In this document: in pieces, positions 8,236 through 17,756 of the stretch
How the letters are laid out: every line of letters begins with the position of its first letter
Position numbering within the stretch: position 1 is the first letter of the stretch
Source of the DNA: Betaproteobacteria bacterium
GTDB taxonomy: Bacteria; Pseudomonadota; Gammaproteobacteria; Burkholderiales; Rhodocyclaceae
Assembly (NCBI GenBank): GCA_016709965.1
Contig: JADJLT010000001.1
Span: forward strand, 928,501 to 992,500
Length of the DNA: 64,000 nucleotides
Reading direction: 5' to 3'
The notes under the pieces: generated by a model
What the model was told of the DNA's origin: nothing
Seen by the model: the letters and a program-made list of their open reading frames with translations, nothing else
Database searches by the model: none
Made by a program: the position numbers and the translations under genes

Positions 8236-11200
8236 TCAGTGTAGTTGGGTGTGCAAGGCCTGTATCGGATATACCACCAACTCACCCAAATTACGAATCC
8301 CTTCGGCCGCAGCCTCGGCACCCCAGATAGTCGTGTACATCGTGACACGAGCCTGCAGGCCAGATGTACGAATATTGCGCGAATCGTTTACCGCTTGGCG
8401 TTTCTCTTCAACGGTGTTGATAATCAACGAAATTTCGTTGTTTTTTATCATATCAACAATGTGCGGCCGACCTTCAGTAAATTTATTGACCGTCTGTACC
8501 GGCAAGCCTGCCGCCTCAATGGCGTGCGCCGTTCCGCGCGTGGCAACCAGTTGAAAGCCTGCTTCAAGCAAATGACGAGCTATCTCTATCGCCTTGGCCT
8601 TGTCACTATCCTTGACTGACATGAAAACCTTGCCAGAGACAGGGAGTTTGACACTGGCGGCCAACTGGGATTTTACGAACGCCTCGGCAAAGGTCACACC
8701 AACGCCCATAACCTCCCCCGTCGACTTCATTTCTGGGCCAAGAATGGTATCAACGCCCGGGAACTTGACGAAGGGAAAGACAGCCTCCTTGACAGAGAAA
8801 TACGGAGGAATCACTTCCTTGGTAATTCCCTGATCTTTCAGACTGCGCCCTGCCATGCAGCGCGCCGCAATCTTGGCCAGCTGCAAACCGGTCGCCTTGG
8901 AAACAAACGGGACGGTACGCGAGGCGCGCGGGTTTACTTCGAGAACGTAAACATCTTCGTCCTTGATAGCAAACTGCACATTCATCAGGCCACAAACATT
9001 CAGCGCCTTGGCCATCAATTTGGTCTGACGACGCAACTCTTCCTGCACAAGCTTGCCCAGCGAATACGGTGGCAACGAACAAGCAGAGTCTCCGGAATGA
9101 ACTCCGGCCTGTTCAATGTGCTCCATAACGCCACCGATAATTACCTCATCACCATCGGACAGCGCATCGACATCACATTCAACTGCATCATTCAGAAAAC
9201 GGTCAAGCAGCACAGGTGAATCATGCGAAACCTTGACTGCTTCGCGCATGTAGCGCTCCAGATCCTTCTGCTCATGAACGATTTCCATCGCCCGACCACC
9301 CAACACATAGGACGGACGAACCACTAGCGGGTAACCAATTTCCTGCGCCAGCCGCAGCGCATCCTCTTCAGTACGCGCCGTGCGATTCGGTGGCTGCTTG
9401 AGTCCCAGGTCATGTAACAATTTCTGGAAGCGTTCACGGTCCTCAGCAATGTCGATGGACTCCGGGCTGGTACCGATGATCGGCACGCCGTTGGCTTCCA
9501 GTGCCAGCGCCAATTTCAACGGGGTCTGGCCACCGTACTGGACGATGACGCCGACCGGTTTCTCGATGGCGACGATTTCCAGCACATCCTCCAGGGTCAG
9601 CGGCTCGAAGTACAGGCGATCAGAGGTATCGTAGTCGGTGGAAACGGTCTCAGGATTGCAATTGACCATAATGGTTTCATAGCCATCCTCACGCATCGCC
9701 ATCGCGGCATGAACGCAGCAATAGTCGAATTCAATACCCTGACCGATACGGTTCGGGCCACCGCCCAGAACCATGATCTTCTTGTTACTGGTCGGGTTGG
9801 CCTCACATTCATCCTCGTAAGTCGAGTACATGTAGGCCGTATCAGTCGAAAACTCGGCAGCGCAAGTATCCACTCGCTTATAAACCGGGCGGACACCCAG
9901 TTCATGACGACGGTTGCGGAAGTCGGTTTCACTCGTCTTGAGCAGGTAAGCCAGACGACGGTCGGCGAAACCCTTGCGCTTCAGGTAACGCAGCTCTTCC
10001 GCGGTCAACGAGGAAAATTCGCGTTTTTCCAAAGCCAGTTCGAGATCGACAATTTCCTTGATCTGTACAAGGAACCACGGATCAATCTTGGTCAGTTCGA
10101 ACACACGTTCAACCGACATGCCAATCCCAAAAGCGTCAGCGACGTACCACAGGCGATCCGGAGTTGGACGAGCCAGCTGTTCGTCGATCGTTGCCGGATC
10201 AACCGTTTTCAGGTTAAAGCCGTCAACACCGACCTCTAGGCCGCGCAAAGCTTTTTGCAGAGACTCCTGGAACGTACGGCCGATAGCCATCACCTCACCA
10301 ACCGACTTCATCTGCGTGGTCAGCGTGTCATCCGCTTGCGGGAATTTCTCGAAGGCAAAACGCGGCACCTTAGTAACGACGTAGTCGATCGAAGGCTCAA
10401 ACGACGCCGGTGTCTTGCCGCCGGTAATGTCGTTGGACAACTCGTCCAGCGTATAGCCAACCGACAACTTGGCGGCAATCTTGGCAATCGGAAAACCGGT
10501 GGCTTTGGAAGCCAGCGCCGAAGAACGCGAAACACGCGGATTCATCTCGATGACGATCATCCGACCGTCTTTAGGATTGATCGAGAACTGGACGTTGGAG
10601 CCGCCTGTATCAACACCAATCTCGCGCAGCACGGCGATCGAGGCATTTCGCAGGATCTGGTATTCCTTGTCGGTCAGCGTCTGAGCCGGGGCGACGGTGA
10701 TCGAGTCACCGGTGTGCACGCCCATCGGATCGAGGTTTTCGATCGAACAGATGATGATGCAGTTGTCCGCCTTGTCACGGACCACTTCCATCTCATATTC
10801 CTTCCAGCCGAGCAGCGATTCCTCAATCAGCAACTCGTTGGTTGGCGAAGCCTCGAGACCGCGCTTGCAGATGGTCTCGAACTCTTCCATGTTGTAAGCA
10901 ATACCGCCACCTGTACCGCCCAGTGTGAAGGACGGACGAATAATGGTCGGGAAGCCAATGGCCGCCTGCACCTGGTAGGCCTCTTCCATGCTGTGCGCGG
11001 TTGCAGAGCGGGCAGAACCGAGACCAATCTTGGTCATCGCATCCTTGAACTTCTGGCGATCCTCGGCCTTGTCGATAGCCTCCTTGGACGCGCCGATCAA
11101 CTCGACATTGAACTTGGCAAGCACACCTTCGCGGTCAAGATCGAGCGCGCAGTTCAGGGCAGTCTGCCCCCCCATGGTCGGCAACAAGGCATCCGGGCGT

Positions 11201-11442
11201 TCCATCTCGATGATCTTGGCAACCACCTGCCAGGTGATCGGCTCGATGTAGGTCACATCTGCCATCTCCGGATCAGTCATGATGGTCGCCGGATTGGAAT
11301 TAACCAGGATGACCCTGTAACCCTCTTCGCGCAGGGCCTTGCAGGCCTGGGCGCCGGAGTAGTCGAATTCGCAGGCTTGACCGATGATGATCGGGCCGGC
11401 ACCAATAATCAAAACACTTTTTATGTCTGTACGTTTCGGCAT
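8236..11442 (-). CDS. carB: Carbamoyl-phosphate synthase large subunit
   Basis: Makes carbamoyl phosphate from bicarbonate, ammonia (from CarA) and two ATP, for pyrimidine and arginine synthesis. 1068 residues, full length. Two homologous ATP-grasp halves are seen (about 1-400 and 550-935); each begins with a dinucleotide-like loop (VLIIGAGPIIIGQ and IMVLGGGPNRIGQ) and contains an EMNPR or EVNPR metal motif. The C-terminal MGS-like allosteric domain (about 936-1068) ends at GELVVYPIQALHTQLH. It follows carA by 18 bases and ends before a terminator. Confidence 0.97.
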   Translation of the reverse strand: MPKRTDIKSVLIIGAGPIIIGQACEFDYSGAQACKALREEGYRVILVNSNPATIMTDPEMADVTYIEPITWQVVAKIIEMERPDALLPTMGGQTALNCALDLDREGVLAKFNVELIGASKEAIDKAEDRQKFKDAMTKIGLGSARSATAHSMEEAYQVQAAIGFPTIIRPSFTLGGTGGGIAYNMEEFETICKRGLEASPTNELLIEESLLGWKEYEMEVVRDKADNCIIICSIENLDPMGVHTGDSITVAPAQTLTDKEYQILRNASIAVLREIGVDTGGSNVQFSINPKDGRMIVIEMNPRVSRSSALASKATGFPIAKIAAKLSVGYTLDELSNDITGGKTPASFEPSIDYVVTKVPRFAFEKFPQADDTLTTQMKSVGEVMAIGRTFQESLQKALRGLEVGVDGFNLKTVDPATIDEQLARPTPDRLWYVADAFGIGMSVERVFELTKIDPWFLVQIKEIVDLELALEKREFSSLTAEELRYLKRKGFADRRLAYLLKTSETDFRNRRHELGVRPVYKRVDTCAAEFSTDTAYMYSTYEDECEANPTSNKKIMVLGGGPNRIGQGIEFDYCCVHAAMAMREDGYETIMVNCNPETVSTDYDTSDRLYFEPLTLEDVLEIVAIEKPVGVIVQYGGQTPLKLALALEANGVPIIGTSPESIDIAEDRERFQKLLHDLGLKQPPNRTARTEEDALRLAQEIGYPLVVRPSYVLGGRAMEIVHEQKDLERYMREAVKVSHDSPVLLDRFLNDAVECDVDALSDGDEVIIGGVMEHIEQAGVHSGDSACSLPPYSLGKLVQEELRRQTKLMAKALNVCGLMNVQFAIKDEDVYVLEVNPRASRTVPFVSKATGLQLAKIAARCMAGRSLKDQGITKEVIPPYFSVKEAVFPFVKFPGVDTILGPEMKSTGEVMGVGVTFAEAFVKSQLAASVKLPVSGKVFMSVKDSDKAKAIEIARHLLEAGFQLVATRGTAHAIEAAGLPVQTVNKFTEGRPHIVDMIKNNEISLIINTVEEKRQAVNDSRNIRTSGLQARVTMYTTIWGAEAAAEGIRNLGELVVYPIQALHTQLH

Positions 11443-11460
11443 TTCTTTACTCTCGCCTTG

Positions 11461-12615
11461 TCAGGCTTTGTTCAGCGCCGCGACACCACGCGTCATGGTG
11501 TCGAGGAAGCGGTCAAACAGGTAGGCAACATCGTGCGGACCAGGACTGGCTTCCGGGTGTCCCTGGAAGGAGAAGGCTGGCACATCGGTGCGGGCAATAC
11601 CCTGCAACGAGCCATCAAACAGCGACACATGGGTCACACGCAGGTTTTTCGGCAACGACTCCGCGTCGACCGCAAAACCGTGGTTCTGGCTGGTGATCAG
11701 CACCTGTCCGGTATCCATGTCCTTAACCGGGTGGTTGGCCCCGTGGTGACCGAACTTCATCTTCAGCGTCTTGGCACCGGAAGCGAGGGCCAGCAACTGG
11801 TGGCCAAGACAGATACCGAAAGTCGGAATACCGCGATCAAGAAATTCACGAATGGCGGCAATGGCATAATCGCACGGCTCCGGATCACCCGGCCCATTCG
11901 ACAGGAAAACGCCATCCGGCTTCATGGCCAGCACTTCGGCAGCTGGCGTCTGGGCCGGCACAACGGTCAGCTTGACGCCGCGCTGAGCCAGCATGCGCAG
12001 AATATTTTTCTTGACGCCGAAATCATAGGCAACCACATGAAAGCGCGGCGCAGGACCCTGGACATAACCCTTCAGCGTCCACTCACCTTCGGTCCAAGCA
12101 TAGCTTTCCTTGGCAGAAACCACTTTGGCCAAATCCATGCCATTCAAACCCGGGAATGCCCGAGCCATGGCCAATGCCTTGGACACATCACCCTCTCCGG
12201 CCAGAATGCAACCTGCCTGGGCGCCTTTTTCCCGCAGAATGCGGGTCAGCTTGCGCGTATCAATGCCGGCAATGGCAACAATACCGTGCTTTTTCAGGTA
12301 GAACGACAGGTCTTCCTGAGTACGCCAGTTCGACGCAAGCAGCGGCAGGTCACGAATAACCAGACCGGCAGCATAATTCGCATTGGATTCAAAATCCTCG
12401 GCATTGCAACCCGTGTTGCCAATATGAGGATAGGTCAGCGTGACGATCTGACGGCAATAGGATGGATCGGTGAGGATTTCCTGATAGCCAGACATGGCAG
12501 TGTTGAACACTACCTCACCGCTGGTAACGCCATCTGCGCCGATGGATTGGCCCTTGAAAACCGTTCCGTCGGCGAGGGCGAGAATGGCGGGTATAAATGA
12601 GGGCAACAACGACAC
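11461..12615 (-). CDS. carA: Carbamoyl-phosphate synthase small subunit
   Basis: Glutaminase subunit that delivers ammonia to CarB. 384 residues. The N-terminal CarA-specific domain is about 1-185. The class I glutamine amidotransferase domain is about 192-375, with nucleophile Cys269 in FGICLGHQ and the catalytic His/Glu in FQGHPEASPGPHD. The start is GTG at 12615, six bases after AGGAGAG. It is preceded by a hairpin-containing leader (12653-12680) and a candidate promoter, and followed directly by carB. Confidence 0.96.
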   Translation of the reverse strand: MSLLPSFIPAILALADGTVFKGQSIGADGVTSGEVVFNTAMSGYQEILTDPSYCRQIVTLTYPHIGNTGCNAEDFESNANYAAGLVIRDLPLLASNWRTQEDLSFYLKKHGIVAIAGIDTRKLTRILREKGAQAGCILAGEGDVSKALAMARAFPGLNGMDLAKVVSAKESYAWTEGEWTLKGYVQGPAPRFHVVAYDFGVKKNILRMLAQRGVKLTVVPAQTPAAEVLAMKPDGVFLSNGPGDPEPCDYAIAAIREFLDRGIPTFGICLGHQLLALASGAKTLKMKFGHHGANHPVKDMDTGQVLITSQNHGFAVDAESLPKNLRVTHVSLFDGSLQGIARTDVPAFSFQGHPEASPGPHDVAYLFDRFLDTMTRGVAALNKA

Positions 12616-12652
12616 GACCGGCTCTCCTAGAATTTCTAATTATTCATGTGCC

Positions 12653-12680
12653 GAGCGGGAAGGCTTGCGCCTCCCCGCTC
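12653..12680 (-). promoter_or_regulatory. GNRA-capped hairpin in carA leader
   Basis: On the minus strand GAGCGGGGAGGC and GCCTTCCCGCTC form a 12-bp stem (one G-U pair) closed by a GCAA tetraloop, between the candidate promoter and the carA ribosome site. On this strand the bases after it are not U-rich, so it is not a plain terminator; on the plus strand TTTTTA follows. Role unknown; possibly mRNA stability or pyrimidine-linked attenuation. Confidence 0.6.
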
Positions 12681-12698
12681 GTGCTTTTTAACCTTTCT

Positions 12699-12728
12699 AT
12701 TCTAGCCGAAAAGCACCTTTTCAGGCAA
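12699..12728 (-). promoter_or_regulatory. Candidate sigma-70 promoter of carAB
   Basis: Minus-strand TTGCCT (-35) and TAGAAT (-10) separated by 18 bases, just past the stop of the upstream kinase gene. Transcription would start near 12692, placing the GCAA hairpin in the 5' untranslated region of carA. Sequence match only. Confidence 0.35.
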
Positions 12729-12730
12729 AT

Positions 12731-15298
12731 TCAAGGGATTACACGAGTCTCAACGTAGCGCTCAAGATCCGGTTTGATCTGAGACATTTCATCGACAAGC
12801 GCGGCATAGAGCCGTACGCAGTTTGGCCAGTCGACGTTTGCGTTGGCCATGGCCGCCAACTCAATTTCCATCGCGCGACGTCTGGACTTTTCGGCATGAA
12901 ACATGGCCAGCAGGCTCTTGACGGTATGCGCATGCATCCGCACTTCGTGTGAATTACTGCTTTCAATCGCACTCTTGAGGCGATCAAGATGGGTATCCCA
13001 TTCGTTCAGGAACATGCCGGTCATCGTGGCGAACAATTCTGGCTCACCAATATCCCGAAGCGCAGCGGCGAGATCCAGCTGCCCACCCATCTGAATAGGT
13101 GCCACACCGAAGATGATTGACTCTTCGCCCCCGCCACCACCACGCGCTCGCTCCAGCGCCGAAAATAATTCGGCTGGACGCAGTGGTTTGGCCACGTAGT
13201 CGTTCATCCCCGCTTCCAGGCAACGGTCTCGATCACTGGCCATGACGTTGGCTGTCATGGCAATAATATAAACAGGGCGAAGCTCATGGGAGACGACCCA
13301 ACTGCGTCGCATTTCGCGAGAACGGATCGCTTCAGTTGCTTCGATGCCGCCCATGACGGGCATCTGCATATCCATCAAAATGACGTCGAAATGTCCGCTA
13401 TCGAACAAATCAACGGCTTCCGCACCATTGTTGGCAAGCGTTACCTGATGCGAGCGACGTTCGAGCAAACGGGTCGCCAGCTCCTGATTGACCGGATTAT
13501 CTTCGACCAATAGAATTTTTAGCGCCGCGCCCTGATCGGAAGAAGCATCCAGATCGATCTGGGCGAGTAAAAATTCGCCCTGCCCCGCCCCCCCCGGCCC
13601 CTCGGCCAACGCCAGTGCATCCACCAAATCAGCGCCCCCCACCGGTTTGACGAGGTGTGCAGAAACACCGATTTCGCGCAAACGATTGAGGTCATGGCGC
13701 TGGTTTTCAGTGGTCAGCATCATCAATAGCTTTTCCACTCGACCGGATTTTTGCCAGGTTTCCGCCAGGGCAAACCCCGCCGGTGAGTCCATATTCGCAT
13801 CAACGATGACATAATCATATGGGAAATCAACCGCACGACTTTGGTCGATCGCAGCAAGCGCCGCCGTCGCATCAGAAGACAGGGACGCCTGAATGCCAAG
13901 ACGTTCCAGAAGCTCAACCAGATAACGACCGACAGTTGGATTGTCATCAATGATCAGGGCGCGCCGACCGCCAAATCGGGAGCCCGGCGCCAGCGCCTGG
14001 GTTTGCATGAACACGGATGGCTCAACACCAAATCGACCGGTGAATGAGAAGACTGATCCCCGCCCAAAGGTACTTTCGAGAGAAATTTTGCCATCCATCA
14101 ACTGCACCAGCCTCGCGCTGATGGCAAGTCCAAGGCCCGTGCCGCCAAAGCGACGCGTCGTCGAGACATCAGCCTGGGAAAACGCCTCAAAAATTGCTTG
14201 CTGCTTATCCGGTGGCACGCCAATACCGGTATCACGGACGGCAAAGCGCAAATACGCCGAGCGCTCGGTCACCTGGTCAACAGTGACCTCCAGCACCACT
14301 TCGCCTTGCTCCGTAAATTTGATGGCATTCCCGATCAAATTGATGATCACCTGGCGCAAGCGCGTCGGGTCGCCCACGATGCGCAATGGCACATCCGGCT
14401 TAACGTCCGCTACCAGCTCAAGGCCCTTCTTGTGGGCGCTAACCGCAAGCACCCGAACGGCTTCCAGCACCGTATCCTGAATCGAAAAGGCAAGGGACTC
14501 GAATTCCATCTTGCCTGCCTCGATTTTTGAAAAATCGAGAATGTCATTGACGATGGTCAGCAGCGCTTCAGCCGAAGACTTCACCGTTTTCAGGTAATGG
14601 CGCTGCTCGGCATCCAGCTGAGTATCCAGCGCCAGCTCCGTCATCCCGATGATGCCGTTCATTGGCGTGCGGATTTCATGGCTCATATTGGCGAGAAAGG
14701 CGCCGCGCGCCTTGTTGGCGGCTTCGGCCGCCTCTTTCGCAGAAATCAGCGCTGCCTCAGCTGCCATGACCTCACTGATATCGCGCTGCAAAACCAGCAT
14801 GCGAACCGGCTTTCCGTCAGCTTCTCGTGCCGCTATGGCACCGCGCAGCAGAAACCAGCGCCACTGGCCATCTCGTGCCTTGAAGCGGCATTCCGCCTGA
14901 AAAAATGGATCCTGACTCTGCACGTGCGCTGTGATCCGCGACTGAAGCAGGCGCAGATCGTCCGGATGCACCATACGCTCCCACTGGCTGATCGAATTGT
15001 CGAAATCACCTTCGGTAAATCCGAGCATTTCCTTCCACTGACGACCGGTTTCGATCGTGCCGGCGCGGAGATTCCAGTCAGCCAGGACATCACCCGACAA
15101 TTTTGAATGCCAGGCACTCAGATTGAGCCCGGCGTAAGCACGGTATGTCGAATCGACGACACCGATCAACTGATCAACGCCGTCTGCCAAACCATGCTGC
15201 TGGCCGGCGCGCGCCTGCTCAATCAATTGCCGGAAGCGGGGCTCACCCTCCCCGCCGAAGACTTCCTGAAGCTGTTTCGCGAGCAGCCGGGATTTCAT
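12731..15298 (-). CDS. Hybrid sensor histidine kinase (PAS-HisKA-HATPase-REC-REC-HPt)
   Basis: Cytosolic multi-step phosphorelay kinase of 855 residues without transmembrane helices. A PAS/PAC sensor spans about 70-180. HisKA has the phospho-accepting His207 in FLANMSHEIRTPMNG. The HATPase region has GNAIKF, DTGIGV and GTGLGLA boxes. A first receiver (about 450-570) keeps IIDDNP and an Asp in VIVDANMD. A second receiver (about 598-720) is canonical (VEDNPVNQE, LMDMQMPVMGG). A C-terminal HPt domain has the candidate His in MHAHTVKSLL. ATG 15298 lies four bases after the dapB stop; a longer frame would overlap dapB. No response regulator lies nearby, so its output is unknown. Confidence 0.9.
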   Translation of the reverse strand: MKSRLLAKQLQEVFGGEGEPRFRQLIEQARAGQQHGLADGVDQLIGVVDSTYRAYAGLNLSAWHSKLSGDVLADWNLRAGTIETGRQWKEMLGFTEGDFDNSISQWERMVHPDDLRLLQSRITAHVQSQDPFFQAECRFKARDGQWRWFLLRGAIAAREADGKPVRMLVLQRDISEVMAAEAALISAKEAAEAANKARGAFLANMSHEIRTPMNGIIGMTELALDTQLDAEQRHYLKTVKSSAEALLTIVNDILDFSKIEAGKMEFESLAFSIQDTVLEAVRVLAVSAHKKGLELVADVKPDVPLRIVGDPTRLRQVIINLIGNAIKFTEQGEVVLEVTVDQVTERSAYLRFAVRDTGIGVPPDKQQAIFEAFSQADVSTTRRFGGTGLGLAISARLVQLMDGKISLESTFGRGSVFSFTGRFGVEPSVFMQTQALAPGSRFGGRRALIIDDNPTVGRYLVELLERLGIQASLSSDATAALAAIDQSRAVDFPYDYVIVDANMDSPAGFALAETWQKSGRVEKLLMMLTTENQRHDLNRLREIGVSAHLVKPVGGADLVDALALAEGPGGAGQGEFLLAQIDLDASSDQGAALKILLVEDNPVNQELATRLLERRSHQVTLANNGAEAVDLFDSGHFDVILMDMQMPVMGGIEATEAIRSREMRRSWVVSHELRPVYIIAMTANVMASDRDRCLEAGMNDYVAKPLRPAELFSALERARGGGGGEESIIFGVAPIQMGGQLDLAAALRDIGEPELFATMTGMFLNEWDTHLDRLKSAIESSNSHEVRMHAHTVKSLLAMFHAEKSRRRAMEIELAAMANANVDWPNCVRLYAALVDEMSQIKPDLERYVETRVIP

Positions 15299-15302
15299 CA
15301 AG

Positions 15303-16109
15303 TTAGCGTAGGCCGAGGACGTCCTGCATGTCAAACAAACCGTTCTTGCGCCCCGCCGTGAAGCATGCAGCGCGCAGACTGCCGAGGGCGTAAGGCATGC
15401 GGCTGCTAGCCTTGTGTGTTATTTCGACACGTTCGCCGATACCGCAGAACATGACCGTATGGTCGCCAACAATATCGCCGCCACGCACGGTGGCAAAGCC
15501 AATCGTCGATGGATCACGTTCGCCGGTAACGCCTTCGCGCCCATACACTGCGCACTCTTCAATATCTCGTCCAAGCGCGGCAGCGACCACCTCACCCATG
15601 CGCAGCGCCGTACCCGACGGCGCATCCACTTTCCGGCGATGGTGGGCTTCGACCACTTCGATGTCATAGCCCTGATTCAAAATGCGTGCCGCGGTGTCGA
15701 GCAACTTGAAGACAAGATTGACGCCCACTGCCATGTTAGGCGCGAAAACGACAGGAATATCGCTGGCTGCCGCCGCTATGGCCGCCTTGCCGTCAGCATC
15801 GAAACCCGTAGTACCGATCACCATGGCTACGCCGGCAACGCGACACATCTCGAGATGAAGCAGCGTACCTTCCGGCCGCGTGAAATCGATCAGGCAATCG
15901 ATATTTTTCAAGCCGGCGGCAACGTCCTCGGTGACGAGCACATCACAGGACATGCCGACCAATTCACCGGCAGTTTTCCCGACGAACGGGCTGCCCGATA
16001 CTTCGAAGGCGGCGCCGAGCGCCAGCTGGTCATCCTTCAGCGTTGCTTCGATCAACATGCGACCCATGCGGCCGCCCGCCCCTACCACGCCAATACGAGT
16101 TGCGCTCAT
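15303..16109 (-). CDS. dapB: 4-hydroxy-tetrahydrodipicolinate reductase
   Basis: NAD(P)H-dependent step of the diaminopimelate/lysine pathway, supplying peptidoglycan cross-links. 268 residues. The nucleotide-binding loop VGAGGRMGRM is at 9-18. The catalytic segment VEAHHRRKVDAPSGTA carries the general-acid His and the Lys. The C-terminal domain ends with FTAGRKNGLFDMQDVLGLR. It starts three bases after the bamE stop and is followed closely by the hybrid kinase gene, forming a probable bamE-dapB-kinase operon. Confidence 0.95.
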   Translation of the reverse strand: MSATRIGVVGAGGRMGRMLIEATLKDDQLALGAAFEVSGSPFVGKTAGELVGMSCDVLVTEDVAAGLKNIDCLIDFTRPEGTLLHLEMCRVAGVAMVIGTTGFDADGKAAIAAAASDIPVVFAPNMAVGVNLVFKLLDTAARILNQGYDIEVVEAHHRRKVDAPSGTALRMGEVVAAALGRDIEECAVYGREGVTGERDPSTIGFATVRGGDIVGDHTVMFCGIGERVEITHKASSRMPYALGSLRAACFTAGRKNGLFDMQDVLGLR

Positions 16110-16112
16110 TCT

Positions 16113-16595
16113 CTAAAATCCCAACATGTTCATTAAACGACGGAAAAGACCCGGCGGTTCGCGCGGCGGCAGCGGCTTGTCGGCAGCTTCATCGGATAGT
16201 GTGCCAAGATCGATAAGACGACTCTTGTTAACCGGCGCATTCAATTCGCCGGGATCGGCTACGGCGGTATCTCCGTCAACCCGCTGCAATTTGCCGTCCG
16301 CATCGAAAAACACCGTTAACTTGCGCGAATCAACTTTGCCAGTCTTCCCGTCCTTGTAGCGATATACATAATCCCAACGCTGCTGGTGAAAAATATCGGT
16401 CACGAGCGGCGTGCCAAGCAGAAAGCGGACTTGATCACGCGTCTGCCCCGGCTTGAGCTGGGCAACCAATTCCTGAGTCAGGACGTTACCTTGCTGGACA
16501 TCGATCTTGTATTCATTGATAAAGCCTGGCTTGTAGGAACAAGCGGCAATCAGCGCGCAGGAAGCGGCTACGAGCAATAGACGGGAACGGCGCAT
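16113..16595 (-). CDS. bamE: Outer membrane assembly lipoprotein BamE (SmpA/OmlA)
   Basis: Lipoprotein accessory subunit of the BAM complex that inserts beta-barrel proteins into the outer membrane. 160 residues. The signal peptide ends at lipobox LIAAC with Cys19. The conserved SmpA/OmlA fold covers about 30-115 (QGNVLTQELVAQLKPGQT, FLLGTPLV, WDYVYRY). The tail after residue 120 is longer than in E. coli BamE and rich in Asp/Pro. Divergent from fur, as in many Proteobacteria. Confidence 0.94.
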   Translation of the reverse strand: MRRSRLLLVAASCALIAACSYKPGFINEYKIDVQQGNVLTQELVAQLKPGQTRDQVRFLLGTPLVTDIFHQQRWDYVYRYKDGKTGKVDSRKLTVFFDADGKLQRVDGDTAVADPGELNAPVNKSRLIDLGTLSDEAADKPLPPREPPGLFRRLMNMLGF

Positions 16596-16689
16596 TCAGG
16601 TTTCCGGAGTTTTTCAATCGGCTTTGAAGCGGTATATCATACCCGAAATCAGCATTTCGCCTGATCGAACAATTTCTGGAACTTTCCTG

Positions 16690-17133
16690 ATGAGCGATCC
16701 GCAAAGCCTTAAGAATATGGGGCTGAAAGCCACCTTTCCCCGCCTGAAGATTCTTGAGCTTTTCGAAAAGAGCACCTTGCGCCACATGACGGCGGAGGAT
16801 GTCTACAAAATGCTGATTGCGGAAAACATGGACATTGGTCTGGCCACCGTCTATCGCGTCCTCACCCAGTTCGAACAGGCCGGCCTGCTGGAGCGCCACT
16901 TCTTCGAGTCCGGCAAGGCAGTTTTCGAAATCAATCACGGCAAGCATCACGACCACCTGGTCTGCATCAATTGCAGCCGTGTCGAAGAGTTTTACGACCC
17001 CGAAATCGAAAAACGGCAGAACGCCATCGCCGAGGAGCGCGGCTTTGCCATTCAGGATCACGCGCTCTATCTCTACGTGCAATGCACCAAGACCGAATGC
17101 CCGCACCGCAACGCCGCCAACGTAAAATCCTGA
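16690..17133 (+). CDS. fur: Ferric uptake regulator Fur
   Basis: Fe(II)-responsive repressor controlling iron uptake and oxidative-stress genes. 147 residues. A winged-helix DNA-binding domain (about 1-85) contains the recognition-helix region GLATVYRVLTQFE. The dimerisation domain has the metal-ligand cluster HGKHHDHLVCINC and a second Cys motif near the C-terminus (CTKTECPH). The frame is open upstream, but MSDPQSLKNMGLKATFPR at 16690 matches the family start. The bamE-fur intergenic region of 94 bases must hold both promoters; I see no convincing Fur box in it. Confidence 0.96.
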   Translation: MSDPQSLKNMGLKATFPRLKILELFEKSTLRHMTAEDVYKMLIAENMDIGLATVYRVLTQFEQAGLLERHFFESGKAVFEINHGKHHDHLVCINCSRVEEFYDPEIEKRQNAIAEERGFAIQDHALYLYVQCTKTECPHRNAANVKS

Positions 17134-17150
17134 GCCGCTGAATTTCCCCG

Positions 17151-17756
17151 ATGTCTGACATTGCAGCCGTGGCGCCGGCCGCCTGGTTCTCCTCGGCCGG
17201 CGCCACCTTCCTGCTGATTGCGCTGGCCGAAATCGGTGACAAGAGCCAACTCGTTTGCATGACACTGGCCGCGCGCCATCGCGGACTGCCGGTGGTGCTC
17301 GGCGCCATTACCGCCTTTGCCGTCCTCAACCTGCTCGCCGTGCTGTTTGGTGCAGCCGTTGCTGCGTGGTTGCCGACATGGGTCGTCACCGCGGCGGTTG
17401 CCATGCTGTTCGCGGTCTTCGGCATCAGCGCCCTCCGCTACGAGGAAGACGATGGGGACGAGGAAATTGAAGAAAAGCCCGGCCACGGCATTTTCGCGAC
17501 CACCTTCCTGATGATTTTTCTCGCCGAATTCGGCGACAAGACGCAGATCGCCGTTGCCGGACTGGGCAGCACCGCGAGCGCCACCGCCACCTGGGTCGGC
17601 GCCACGCTAGCGCTGAGCGTGACCTCAATCCTCGGCGTTTTCGCCGGGCGTCACCTGCTCAATCGCCTGCCTTTGCGCTGGATTCACCGGATCAGCGGTG
17701 TTTTTTTCCTGTTGCTGGCCTTGCTCGCGGCATTACACCTGCTCGGAATATTTTGA
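17151..17756 (+). CDS. TMEM165/GDT1 family manganese exporter (UPF0016)
   Basis: Integral membrane cation transporter of 201 residues made of two homologous three-helix repeats. Each repeat carries the family signature: EIGDKSQ near residue 25 and EFGDKTQ near residue 130. The acidic linker between repeats (EEDDGDEEIEE, about 99-109) is typical. Bacterial relatives (MneA of Vibrio cholerae) export Mn(II). It starts 17 bases after fur and is probably co-transcribed, tying manganese efflux to the iron regulator (inference). Its last codons and stop overlap the left end of a dispersed repeat. Confidence 0.88.
   Translation: MSDIAAVAPAAWFSSAGATFLLIALAEIGDKSQLVCMTLAARHRGLPVVLGAITAFAVLNLLAVLFGAAVAAWLPTWVVTAAVAMLFAVFGISALRYEEDDGDEEIEEKPGHGIFATTFLMIFLAEFGDKTQIAVAGLGSTASATATWVGATLALSVTSILGVFAGRHLLNRLPLRWIHRISGVFFLLLALLAALHLLGIF

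Noticed and set aside
10255..12600. Nearly 800-codon open frame antisense to carB/carA
   Set aside because: Both car subunits are complete with all motifs. The antisense frame has no family features and reflects GC-biased third positions.
15299..15334. Longer N-terminus for the hybrid kinase (12 extra residues)
   Set aside because: It would overlap the dapB end by 32 bases; the ATG four bases after the dapB stop fits better.
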